Assembly: GCA_022225965.2 (NCBI GenBank)
Contig: JAKJXP020000017.1
Span: forward strand, 434,001-498,000
Source: Diatrype stigma
Lineage: Eukaryota; Ascomycota; Sordariomycetes; Xylariales; Diatrypaceae
Reading direction: 5' to 3'
Length of the DNA: 64,000 nucleotides
Under the pieces are notes generated by a model. The model saw nothing but the letters and a program-made list of their open reading frames with translations. It was not told the origin of the DNA and searched no databases. This document shows positions 23,189 to 34,044 of the stretch, in pieces; positions within the stretch are counted from its first letter, which is position 1, and every line of letters begins with the position of its first letter. The translations under genes and the position numbers were made by a program.

Positions 23189-24704
23189 CCTTATATCACA
23201 GCATATATAAGTTGACCAGAATGAACATATCAGGTTGTTTTGCCACTTTAGTTACAGCACAACTGGTTGCGACGTTGCTACCATTCCTTCATACAAGATG
23301 GCATATAGGCAAGAGAGAAACCCCATGTGTGTTATTAGAGCCTCCTTGGATATAGTCGTCCATCATGTTTATATATTACATTTTATGATATGACGATAGG
23401 ATAGGCATGATATGTAAAAGAGAGATGGTGGGCTTAAGTGGCTACCAGAGATATCTACATACAGGCTTGAAGCCCTGATTTTGGCACAGTTGTAAAATTG
23501 AATACACTGTATCACACACATGCCCAGGTATCCATTAGGCAGCCGCACCTGCTACCAACGCAAGGCGGGATGGCGCTGGAATGCTGTAGGCGGGGTGAGG
23601 CACCTAACCTAGCCCCAACCAAGCCTTATCCCACCGTCCTACCATCTGATCACTGTGGCACTTCCGGTCGGTCGCACCCGACTTCTGGTTTTCCTGGCAG
23701 CTGGCTAAGGCCTTTTCCTCCCACAAACAATCCAACATCGAAAGTCGAAAGTCGAAAGCCCTTGATTCTTTGAATGGCACGTAAGATCTCAGCCTGATCC
23801 TGAAAGCAGCCACGAAACAATACCCTTCTGGCCTCCCTAGTCCCCCATTGTCAATCCGTACAATTCATTGAGTCTCAACGATTCGTTGACCCCCTAGACT
23901 TCTGTCTATTTCGCAATCAAATCTTGACCACCATGTCGGCAAGCTGTCCCGAGCGACCGACACCATGGCATGAGGACCACCCGGTGAACGCATACATGAT
24001 GCGAAACGTCTGTTACTCTTCACCTAAACTCAGAGCTTCCAGGTTTCCAACGCCAGATGAGCTAGAGAGGTTATGATGACCGGTGCATATATACATACAG
24101 CCCGGAATTGCCATGTTCATTCAATCCGACTCCTGTCGACTTCTATATCACCCGCTACGAACAACATCTATGCCGCCCCTTGACTATTGAAATAGCTGCT
24201 TCCATTTTTCGGTTTCGCCGTGGTAGCCTCGACGCAACTATCTCAAGTACATGAATACCTCCAGATAGTTCGAACCGACATCATATAATGAATCAGTGGT
24301 TTCGATGTCCATCGCATTTTGATAAGATACCGTACATGGTATAAAATGCAAATGATGGTGGATGGAGACGGATCTACAAACGCACAAGCTCTATGTTTCT
24401 ACTTGCGATTTGGTCAATCCCTGGCTGTTACGTGCTCATAGGAGTGCATAGGCTCCGGGCTGCATTTGTCCCAGATGTATCTCTTCCACCTGGGTGGTAA
24501 GACGATGCCCCCGTCATCATCGTCACCGGCATCGCATTTCCTTACCACCCCGCTAAACCCTGCCCACGGCACTGAATGAATAGGTGCCGGCGCAGAACAT
24601 GGTACTGGCTCTTTACACGCTTCTAATTCCGGTAGCCAATCGGACAGCTTGTATGCTTATCCCTCGATGGGTTGCAAGGAGTTCACAGATAGCTTTACGT
24701 TGTT

Positions 24705-24752
24705 CAGTCCTCAAGGTCTTCGCCAAACGTACCTTGTTGGCCTTGAGGACTG
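24705..24752. repeat. 12 bp perfect inverted repeat (hairpin)
   Basis: CAGTCCTCAAGG at 24705-24716 is matched by its exact reverse complement CCTTGAGGACTG at 24741-24752, with a 24-base loop. It may be a transcript hairpin or the remains of a small inverted-repeat element. Confidence 0.6.
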
Positions 24753-26241
24753 TTACCCGGGTGTGTAAATGCAGTCGCAAGTTCACAAGTGCCGAGCTTG
24801 CCTGGGGCTTTTCACTTAACGAGGTTGGCTTTTACCTGTTTTACTTCGAATGTTGAAGGCATCTATTATCTTCTTCGACTCGATTCGGCACTGATCGGAC
24901 ATCGCCACCACAGGCGCTAACAACCTAGAAGGAAGACATCGTTTCTGAGGGTGTCTTGATAACCACATCACCCGCGCGATGGAACAATATCACCATTCGT
25001 TTAATAGGTCTAGGAGACCAACCGGAACAAAATCCAAACCCAAGGAGGCTGGAAGAACCGCCAGTGATAGCGGGCTGAATAATACGGTGCGGCCCAATAG
25101 GGTCAAGCTGCAGGTACAGAGATAAACTCGGCTTTGGCATTGTCATACGGAATGGGCTATATAGATATGCATAAGGGGCAGTGGTCAGGTTGCCCGGCAC
25201 TATCAGATATACTCCAGGGGTTTTCTGAAGATAGTAAACGTTGAGTGGGAGGAAAGCGGGGAGGGTGTTGCCTTAAGCATCGCGTAGATAGCCTCTCCTC
25301 CTTGCTGCTGCTGTTTGATCATGTCTTGCTGCTGCTGCTATTGCTACTGCTACTGCTGCCACACAACTACTATTGGTACTACGTGTGGTTGCCAATCAGC
25401 TAGTAGCAAACGCAGCAATTCCGTTCTGGGACCAGGTTCTGGGCCCGGACGATAGATAAGCTCGAAAGGGCTTGGGACTGTTCTGGCAGTCTGGGACTCT
25501 GGGTTGAAGTCTTCGCTTGGTACCTACCCGCTACATACATGGTAGGGAGGTATCAAGGGTCACTTCCAATCCATTGCACCTGGCACCTGGGCACCTGTTG
25601 AAGGGCCACCTGCGCCTAAATTCTTGAGGTTGGACGGGACTGTCTCGGAGTCGGAACCGAAGTTCCGCCGGGGAAACCTTCAAAACTGGGGCTTGGGGCT
25701 TGAGGCTTGAGCTTTGGAGTTCTGAGCTCCGGTCGAAACTTGGGTCAATCACCTGCAATGAGCGACACCACCGACAACTCAAGTCAGCCTCATCAAAAAA
25801 GACGGCAGACTGACAAGTTGCATTCTGAATTGGTTTGTAGACTATCAGGAATGCCCTGTCTGCCTTTCTATATTACAGACATTCTAGGTTGACATCTATT
25901 CACCCAGGAATAGTTAGGATAGCCTGCGTACGAGCCTACAGCCTCCGAGACGCGCTACAATGCCAACGTTGCCCCACACGAGGTGACGCCAAACTACAGC
26001 TACAGGTACTTAGGAAGTCGTGGTTCTGGGGGCACCTGTCAGGTGCTTGAGGCCCTGGACTGTCTGAGGCCCTGAACAGGAGCCGCTGCCAGAATTCGGG
26101 GTTATCGCCACGCTATCTATCTGCAAACCTTAGATAGAATTGAAGGTCAGTCAGTCAGTGCGCACACACAGCTCAGCACAACACAGCTCAGCACCGCACG
26201 GCATCGCCGCACTGCATGCAACGCCTGCAACGCCGCATAAC

Positions 26242-26305
26242 AGCAGAACAGCAGAACCAGCACCAGCACCAGCACCAGCATCACCACCACCGCCAGCATC
26301 ACCAC
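26242..26305. repeat. CAG/CAC/CAT triplet-rich low-complexity tract
   Basis: Consecutive CAGCAC, ACCAGC and CACCAC units upstream of the CTK1-type gene. They give rise to apparent His/Gln-rich frames on both strands, which I treat as low-complexity 5' flank rather than coding. Confidence 0.7.
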
Positions 26306-26773
26306 CTCATCGCCATCAGGCAAGCGGCAAAGCATCGAGCAGCAAGCAGCGCGGCTTTTCTTTTCCCAACCACCCAGGGTATCTGCCCTGTTATCTCAAG
26401 CTTTCCATTTTCTGGAGAACAGGGACATTCCGGACACTCGGAGGAGAGGAGGGCAATACTGCACCGCACCGCACTCACTGCACTGCACGGGTTAGCTATC
26501 ACCAGGGTGTTCAACCCAAGCACAAGACGTAAACCCGGAGGCACCTGCCTGGCCGCCTCCATTTGCGCGCATGCTGCTACCAACTTGACTAACCATCCAG
26601 CAATTGAGTGACTCCCTGTTTCCAGCTCCCTGCTTCCTGCTCATTGCTTCCTGGACAAGGTTATCGGAGCTTTGGTTGACGAGGCTGTCGCTAAGGTGGC
26701 CTGACCCATGTCTTAGGCTGGCGGCCCTTATTTCCATAATTTGCCGCTTTCTCTCTTCCAAGCTCCCCCCAAA

Positions 26774-29700
26774 ATGAGCCAGCGCCAGAATCTGGGCCTG
26801 GATTGGGATGATTCCCTTTCATCAACCATTTCGCACCCCCTCAAAGATAACAACAACAGCAGCAGCGACAATAAAATCAACGGCTCTGTCTATGCACTAA
26901 AACCCCACAGGCATGCTGAGATGAAACGCGATAGGAGTGTACACGGCGACGAGCGCGAAGATCGAGGCAATCTCGGTCGAGAGCCTCGAGCCGCAGCTGG
27001 TTCTCACAACAGGGTGCGCTCACCATCACCTTATTCAAGGCGTCCGCGAGGGGGGTACAGAGACGAGGAGTATCGCCGTGACCGTGACGAGAAAGCTACC
27101 AAGGAAGGGGGTGAGACCGCCCGCGCAGCTGGAACTAATCATCCAAGTGGTGGCCCTGATAACCACCACGCGGAAGGAGCACGCGATTCACAGCTCCCGC
27201 CTCTTCGTGGCGCACCTCACGATGATATGGATGGAAGCCGTCCCATACCTACCTCACCCAGACACGGACCCGCGTCAGGAAAGAGAAGGCGGAGCAGGAG
27301 CCCACCCCCTTTTCCGCCGTCGAGACCAAAGAAGTCTAGACGTGAACGTGCCCACCGTAGTCGAGCAGAACGAGGGCCACCTAAGAAACCTGGGTATCCG
27401 CGTCACGAACGTCCGACATCGCCGTTTAGTGTACGGTCGATTTCTCCTAACCATGACCATCGCGATAGATATGCCGACCGGGTTGAATCCTCTGGACCCC
27501 ATCGCCGCCATCGAAGCCGGTCGCCTTTTGGCCCCCCAGGGGATTTCGAGTGGGGTCCACCTCCATCCCATCCGCGTAACGATATACCATCTCGAGACCG
27601 GAGCCACTCGCCACCATCGAATTCACGACGTTCATCCTTCTCGCGTGCTCATTCCTCGCCTCGCCCACCTACTCGATCACACCCTGGCCTAGGCGAACTT
27701 GCCTTTCATTCCCGTCGCTCACCCCCACCCTTCGACCCTCCACCTAGATCGGATCATCCTCCACGGTCACCTCGAGAACGAGGATCCCGGCGGTCACGCA
27801 AGAGAGGGAAACGCCGCGATGATTCAAGGTTCCCCCCTCGAGGGGATGTGGCCTCTGGTGCAAATAGTGTTGAGGTGAACATGTCTCGTCGGGGAGAGTT
27901 CCATGGTAGCTCTGGTTCGCAGATGCCTCCACATCCTAGATCGCGTTTCGACGATCCTCGATATGGACAGTCCCCCCTACACGCCAATTCGGGATCGTCG
28001 TTCCATGGCTCTCCGGGCTCGCAGTCTGCATCTGGAAGTGGTAGAGGGGGTAGCCGGAATGGCCAAGCCCAGTATTCTCCCGATGAGTAAGTCATGCTAT
28101 GGTATCAATCTACGCATTGCCGATTTATTCTAATTGATGAATAGTAACTATACGTCTGAGCATCCATCGACCAGACTCGCTCATCCGGCAGGGCCTCAGG
28201 GCCACCACCGCTCGGATCAGTCACCCCCACATCCTCCAACGGACTCGATACAACAGACGCGAGGTTTTTCAAGAGCTGGATTCCGAGGCAGTTTCAATCT
28301 AGCTCGCGGGGGTTCCCAAGCAGGTGATGAGCCTGATAGTGGACAGTGGAACGTAGACGGCGCAGCAACCCATGACCATGGCCATACTGATGATATAGGG
28401 GAGCGTAGCCCTCGGCGTACTTCTTTACACGAACCAGAATATGCTGGTACAGGAGAGCAGGTGGAAGATGATACCCAGTCTAGGCCGTCCAGAGAGCACA
28501 AGGTTGACGACGAGACTACCGAGAGACAACCCACAAACGAGCAAATGCCTCCGCCAGCTCGTGCACCGCCTACTGGCCCTGCTAATAAGTTCAGCTTCGC
28601 GTTTAAGGCAACGGCTAAGGCCCCAGTTGCGATACCCAAGCCAGAGATATCTCAGAAGTTCAGCGCAGCCCCTAAAAAGGAGTTGCAGCAGCCTCTAGAT
28701 GATCGTGAACGGAATTTACCCCGGGACACGCCCAGGGGACCTGCATCTTCCAGGTCCCGAGCAGATGCCCGCGACGCCCGCGATTCCCGCGATGCCCGTG
28801 ATTCTCGTGATCCCCGCGATGATTATCACCAAAATAGACATCCGCCTGAACGACCAAGGACCCGTATAGTGAAGAAGATCCACAAGAAACTGAAACCGAA
28901 ACCTCAACTACCCGATGATCTCAATGCCTCTGATTCTGTATACTTCAGAAAGCCTGGCAACGAGTCCGTCATCGGCTCGGGGACGTACGGGAAAGTCTTC
29001 AAAGGCCTGAATATATATACCAAGAAACTTGTCGCTCTGAAGAAGATTCGCATGGAAGGGGAGAGAGACGGATTTCCCGTCACTGCCGTACGGGAGATTA
29101 AGCTTCTTCAGTCCCTCAAGCACGAGAATATCGTCGATTTACGTGAAGTCATGGTGGAGAAAAACGACTGTTACATGGTCTTCGAGTACCTGGCTCACGA
29201 TCTCACGGGTCTCTTGAATCATCCATCCTTCAAGCTGGAGCCAGCGCATAGGAAGCATCTCGCCAAGCAGATGTTCGAAGGCCTGGACTATTTGCACAAG
29301 CGCGGCGTGTTGCACCGTGACATCAAAGCTGCAAACATCCTTGTGAGCAGCGACGGGGTTCTTAAGTTAGCCGATTTTGGCTTGGCGCGATTCTATGCGA
29401 AGCGCCACCAATACGACTACACGAACCGTGTCGTCACCATATGGTATCGATCACCCGAGCTGCTATATGGCGAGACCCGGTACGGTGCTGCCTGTGATAT
29501 CTGGAGCGCTGCCTGTGTCCTAGTGGAGATATTCACGCGCCATGCCATCTTCCCCGGCGACGGCGGCGAGATCAACCAGCTCGAGAAGATATACGCCGTA
29601 CTCGGAACCCCGAATAAGACGGAATGGCCTGGTCTTGTAGACATGCCTTGGTTCGAGCTGCTGAGACCGGGCTATCGGAAGCCCAACGTCTTTTCGGAGA

Positions 29701-30231
29701 AGTACAAGGAGAAAGTGCCAGCCGCCGCATTCGACCTGCTTGCTTCTACATTTCACTACGATCCTGCTAAGCGTCCATCTGCTGCTGAGGTATTGGAGCA
29801 TCCATACTTCACGACGGAGCAGCCGGAGCCAAGGCAAGCTATCGAGTATGTACCCCCCCCCCCCCCCCACTTTCCCCTTAACCTCGTGAGCGCAAACAAC
29901 ATTGCTCACTTGCCTGCTTTTCCCTTGTCTGGCCAATCCATCTAACCATCATTATAGACTCAAAGCAGTCGAGGGTGACTGGCACGAGTTCGAGTCCAAA
30001 GCGCTCCGCCGTGAAAAGGAGAAACAAGACCGTGAAGCACGCAAGGCTAAGGAGGCCGCCAACCGTGAAAAGGACAAGAAACGCCCCCCCTCGGCGCATG
30101 AGGCTCAGCTTCAACCTGACACTAAGCGCCCACACCTAGCTGGACGCTCCCCGAACTTGAGTCGCCCTGCAGAACCTCCTATTGTGCCGCCGCCAGGTGA
30201 ACAAGACTCGAGTCAAATGATAGTCAATTAG
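26774..30231 (+). CDS. ctk1: CTK1/CDK12-type RNA polymerase II CTD kinase with RS-rich N-terminus
   Basis: Three exons, 26774-28086, 28145-29845 and 29958-30231, join in frame to 1095 aa. Residues 1 to about 690 are disordered and Arg/Ser/Asp/Pro-rich, with RS and RD repeats including DARDSRDARDSRD near 640. The kinase domain runs from about 705 to 995: glycine loop IGSGTYGKVFKG, VALKKIRME with the catalytic Lys, C-helix FPVTAVREIK (the cyclin-binding PSTAIRE-like motif typical of CTK1/Lsk1/CDK12), HRDIKAANIL near 829, DFGLARF near 848 and a YRSPELL activation-segment end. A Lys/Glu/Arg-rich coiled tail closes the protein. The family phosphorylates Ser2 of the RNA polymerase II CTD with a cyclin K/CTK2 partner to support elongation and 3' processing in the nucleus. 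The long RS region, as in CDK12/13, suggests splicing-speckle contacts (inference). Intron 2 starts with a 16-base C run. Confidence 0.9.
29853..29868. repeat. 16-base poly-C run inside CTK1 intron 2
   Basis: Sixteen consecutive C bases begin five bases after the GTATG donor. Homopolymers of this length are prone to length polymorphism and sequencing error, but being intronic it does not affect the reading frame. Confidence 0.9.
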
Positions 30232-31648
30232 AGATCGCTATCTGGTCAAATACCCCCATCATCTTATTACGCCCAAAAGGGATTCCCAGAGTCTTTTCTT
30301 CGAACGAAACTGGGGAAATATGATGGGGCTTGATCACCTGGAGGTAGCATCACCATCGAGAAGCTGATTGAGGTGGCTCATACCAACAACTAGCACAGTT
30401 ATGCTACTTAATACTACTAGATATCTGCCTACTGCCTAGATAGGCAACAAAACTCACGCCAAAGTCTGGTTTTCGATACCCACGTCCAGTAACTAGAAGG
30501 AACGCCGAATGGAATAATGCATTGGGAGGGGGGGTGGTTGGTAACGATTGGGGGGCGCATCTGGTCGGTGTCTTACCAAATGGCGTCCCGCTGTAGACCA
30601 AGACGGTGCAGTCCTAAGTTTACGAGACTCAAGCTTATGAGAGAGCAGATATATAAATGTGAATACATTTTTTATCTCGTAATACTACCAGCATGGCGGA
30701 TGCCGTATAGTTATGGGAGGAAAGCGCCCCTTGTGACAGTGAAGTCTGAGTTCAAGACTTTCATGACTTAAGAGGGTTGCATGCACTAGCTACAGCCAGC
30801 AGAGCTTCGTGATTAGTAGTTGAGCGGGCAATGAACGAAATGAAACGAATAAGAAATCACCCCTAACCATAAATCGAAGTAGCCTATAAGTCAAGTCCTA
30901 CTTTGGCACAACCTCCTTAACACCCCACCCACCCTCTCCCTTCCCAACTTTCGGTGTTCGAATCCGGGCATAGTTAATTAGTCCTACCTCATTAAGCATT
31001 TCTCTCTCGCACCCCAGATCCAAGTTACCTTACCACCTTGTTACTTAGCCTGGTTAGTTAGTTAATAGGCTCTCGAAGTCTCGAAGAGGGCCAAACAGAA
31101 CAGCGTCAAAACGGATTATCTTTGGGACGTAAGCAGAAGTCAATGGGCTTCGTCTTGCATATATATTATATGTATGATTATATGATCGAACCGCCATGGT
31201 TATACCGCTACATACATCAAACGGCAATCAATGGATATCCCACGAATCTCACGCACACGCGAGCCATTCATTGGGTGCCCAACAGCTTCCTCACAAATTC
31301 ATTGACCAAATTCCCAATATCCATCCATCCAGCCGTACGAATTCGAAAAAAAAAGGGGGTCGGGTGGGGATCTTAACTGGAGCAGACAGGCTGTCGGTGA
31401 GATGCTGGCTCTAGACGTTTGCTCCAAACTCAATCGTCGTCCGGCGGGCAGAAATCCATGATGAACAGACGCGTGGCGGTCAGGGTCGGGGCTAGATGGA
31501 TAAGACAATTAGTTAGAAAACCCCATCATGAAGACAAGTGCCTAGTCCAGTCCACTCCAGTCCTCTTCCTCCTCTCCCCCGGAACTTCCAAAATAAAAAC
31601 CTCAGGCGCGGGCGAGTGAGGAAAAAAGGAACCAAAACCCCGCTAAAA
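30232..31648. other. Intergenic region between convergent genes
   Basis: About 1.4 kb between the CTK1-type gene and the secreted-protein gene, which end facing each other. No gene is supported; short frames are AT-rich or repeated words. Confidence 0.55.
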
Positions 31649-32876
31649 CTAGAAGCTACGGTACGGTACAACTGGGGGGGGAGGGGGGGAATAAATAATA
31701 AATGAAAGAATAAAAGAAAGAAATAACTGCAACTCACCACCACTCCCAACGGCGTACTTCACGGGCAGGTCGCCCGACAGCGTGGCGTTGGCGGAGCCGT
31801 AGGTCGGGTCGGACGACCGGGCCTCGACGACGACGGGGAAGGGCGTGTCGGGCGCCAGCGTGGCGTTGACGCTGTTGAGGCCCGTCAGCACCTGGCGGCC
31901 GCCCGCCGCGTCCGTCACCGTCACCGTGTAGTTGGTGTCCGACGGGCACGCCTCGCTGTACACCTTGATCTTGGTCGCGGAGGCGGGAAGGGGGAGGAAG
32001 GTCTCGCTGTCCTGTTTTGGGGGTTAGTTAGTTGGTCAGTTTTGGGGGACAGGGAAAGAAAGGGGAGGCGAGAGCGAGCGGGCTTTAACTAGGTAGTTAC
32101 TTACCCAAACATCGGAATCTGCTGCTGTGCTGCTCTGCTGCGCACTGTCGCTGCTGTCGCTGCCGCTGCAGAACCCCGCGTACAGGATCGTCTCGTACAT
32201 CATCAGGACCGGGTAGTCGCCGTCCGACGTCGCGTTGGCCGTCTTGGGCAGGCTGTCGTCGTACGCGAACACCATGGCGGACGTGTCGTCACCTTGTCGT
32301 CTAGATAGGCACGTGATATGTGTTAGAACGGACAGAATATACAGTAGACCTCGTATCCTATCCTATCCTGAAACCTGGTAGAGAGAGTCGCGGGAAAAGG
32401 GAGGGGGAGAGAGATCTATCACGCACCGCCAGCCCGCCTTGGGGTATCGGGTCTTGTTCAGGTCCCAAGCCAGCGCCGACGCGGGCCGAGCGACCGTCCA
32501 GGCGGAATCCGAGTTCGCGATACGATACTCGAAGGGGAACTAGGTACGTAGTTTGGTCAGTCAGTCAGTCGTACGTATGTATTAGCGAGTGAGATCCGAA
32601 ATCTCCTGTTCCATCAGGTGGGTAGGTACTGCGCGTGCCACAAACAGCTCGGAACGTCCGGCCAGCCTCTCATATATATAGAGGTGCACGATATCCTTTC
32701 CCACAAAGAGCGTTCGTCCGTTCGTTCCTGTTGAATGAAAAACTTACATCTGGAGTCGTGTAGGCATCGCACATCCATGCGGTATAGCTGGACGTCGCGT
32801 CATCCGCCTTGGCAGCAGCAGAGAAGAGGGCCGCCGCCGCCAGGAGCAGCGCCGCCGGGTTCTTTTGGTGAAGCAT
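31649..32876 (-). CDS. Secreted small protein of unknown function
   Basis: Five exons on the minus strand (32876-32748, 32539-32427, 32300-32105, 32011-31738, 31671-31649) join in frame to 244 aa. A clear signal peptide occupies residues 1-23: a Leu/Ala run ending SAAAKA before DDATS. The mature part has Cys near 35, 112 and 165, Ser/Asp-rich linkers, and several N-glycosylation sites (NAT, NYT). It has a beta-rich Thr/Val segment, with no transmembrane span or GPI-type tail. The final exon is a 23 nt micro-exon giving VVPYRSF and stop, preceded by a long C/T tract ending in CAG; reading through instead would add a different low-complexity end. I do not recognise the family. The first Met chosen (32876) is the one that opens the signal peptide; an upstream in-frame ATG at 32900 adds eight residues. 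Confidence 0.68.
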
Positions 32877-34044
32877 ATTGTATATATACAATATGACCAA
32901 TTTTCAAAAGACCACCGAACCGTTGTTATTGTAAACGAGTACGTTCGTACGATGGGAGGTTCATACAGCTAGCTAGCTACCTAGCTATATATATATCTGT
33001 ACTTCGTATATCTCAACTTTTTCGTCGGCAATCGAATCTCGAGGGATCGCAGGATGAGGCTAGCCACATCAAGTCAATGCATTGCATTCAGCTTCTTGAA
33101 AGGCTTGCGCTGTGCCGTCAAGCTAGGGGATTATGGATAAGACTATTCAACCGGCTAAAAAAGCCTAACCCACCTGCCGTTTTGAAGAGTTGCATTGCCT
33201 ATCAATGCTGATCTATTGGGAAGAGAGGAACTTCTTACTTTCTCTTTCCCTTCAGCTGAAGCCAACGCAGCGAACTACTGTCGTATAGTTGGAAGTGATC
33301 ACGTAAAGACCTCTGCTCGATAATGCCTAATGAGTGTGTGCTTGGCATACTTGGGTTACCCCCTATTTGGTGTTTTGATTACTAAGCCTGCCAATACCTT
33401 ATACTAAGTAAGGCGACGGGAACGACATAGGCTATTTCGTAGCATGCCTAATGAATAATACCCTCTTTATCCCACTTTCCATCTCCCTTCAATCAAACGA
33501 CAACGCCCTGAAAAGCAGTATTATACATTGTGCAGCTGTATAGTACTACCACTAGGTAAAATGCAATGAGATGTGATGATAGATTACATAAATAGGTAGC
33601 TAGGCACATGGCCTTGCCGTGAACAAATATCCAAAAGGGTAAACATCTCCCTAAAAGTCCCCCTAGAGAACCATCCCCAGCTCATTGATAACACCTCTCC
33701 TAGGAGAAAGAAACATGGGGTAATAAGAATTCAGGTAACGCCTCTCCTTTCCTAGTCTTGCATCAGTAAGATCATCCTTCATCCCGTCCATTCCGTTCTT
33801 CCTGTCCAGAGCATTCACTCGCTAATATCATGGCCGGCCGTGTACGTCATATGGATATTGGACCCTGTCCTCACCGACAAACACCGCAGCTCCAGACAGG
33901 CAAACCCATTATATCCCCCTTTGAACCCCGCCATCCAAATTTGAATAGAACAGTCCCTATCGTTTCTCTCGGGCAATAACTACACGTGTCGAATGTCTCA
34001 GCACGGCAGAAGTGATGTGTGCAATGGAAACCTTTCTCTTTCGA
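32877..34044. other. Intergenic region, no gene seen
   Basis: About 1.2 kb between two minus-strand genes. It holds the promoter of the secreted-protein gene (a TATATATA word lies directly before its ATG, and CTAGCTAGCTA words near 32970) and the 3' UTR of the transcription factor. Confidence 0.55.

Larger units (their letters stand above)
20378..26773. other. 6.4 kb gene-poor region
   Basis: No confident gene between the seven-TM gene and the CTK1-type kinase, which diverge from it. It contains AT-rich stretches, a (TA)n tract at 22.3 kb, a (GA)n tract at 23.15 kb, a 12 bp inverted repeat at 24.7 kb, CTG-like triplets near 25.33 kb and CAG/CAC triplets at 26.2 kb. One 103-codon frame at 21558-21869 is listed separately. 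The region may hold long 5' UTRs, non-coding RNAs or decayed repeats; none can be shown. Confidence 0.5.

Noticed and set aside
23934..24077. 47-codon frame starting MSASCPERPTPW in a good ATG context
   Set aside because: Too short, no introns or similarity, and in a non-coding setting.
26140..26611. Overlapping His/Gln-rich frames on both strands
   Set aside because: Produced by CAG/CAC repeats upstream of the CTK1-type start.
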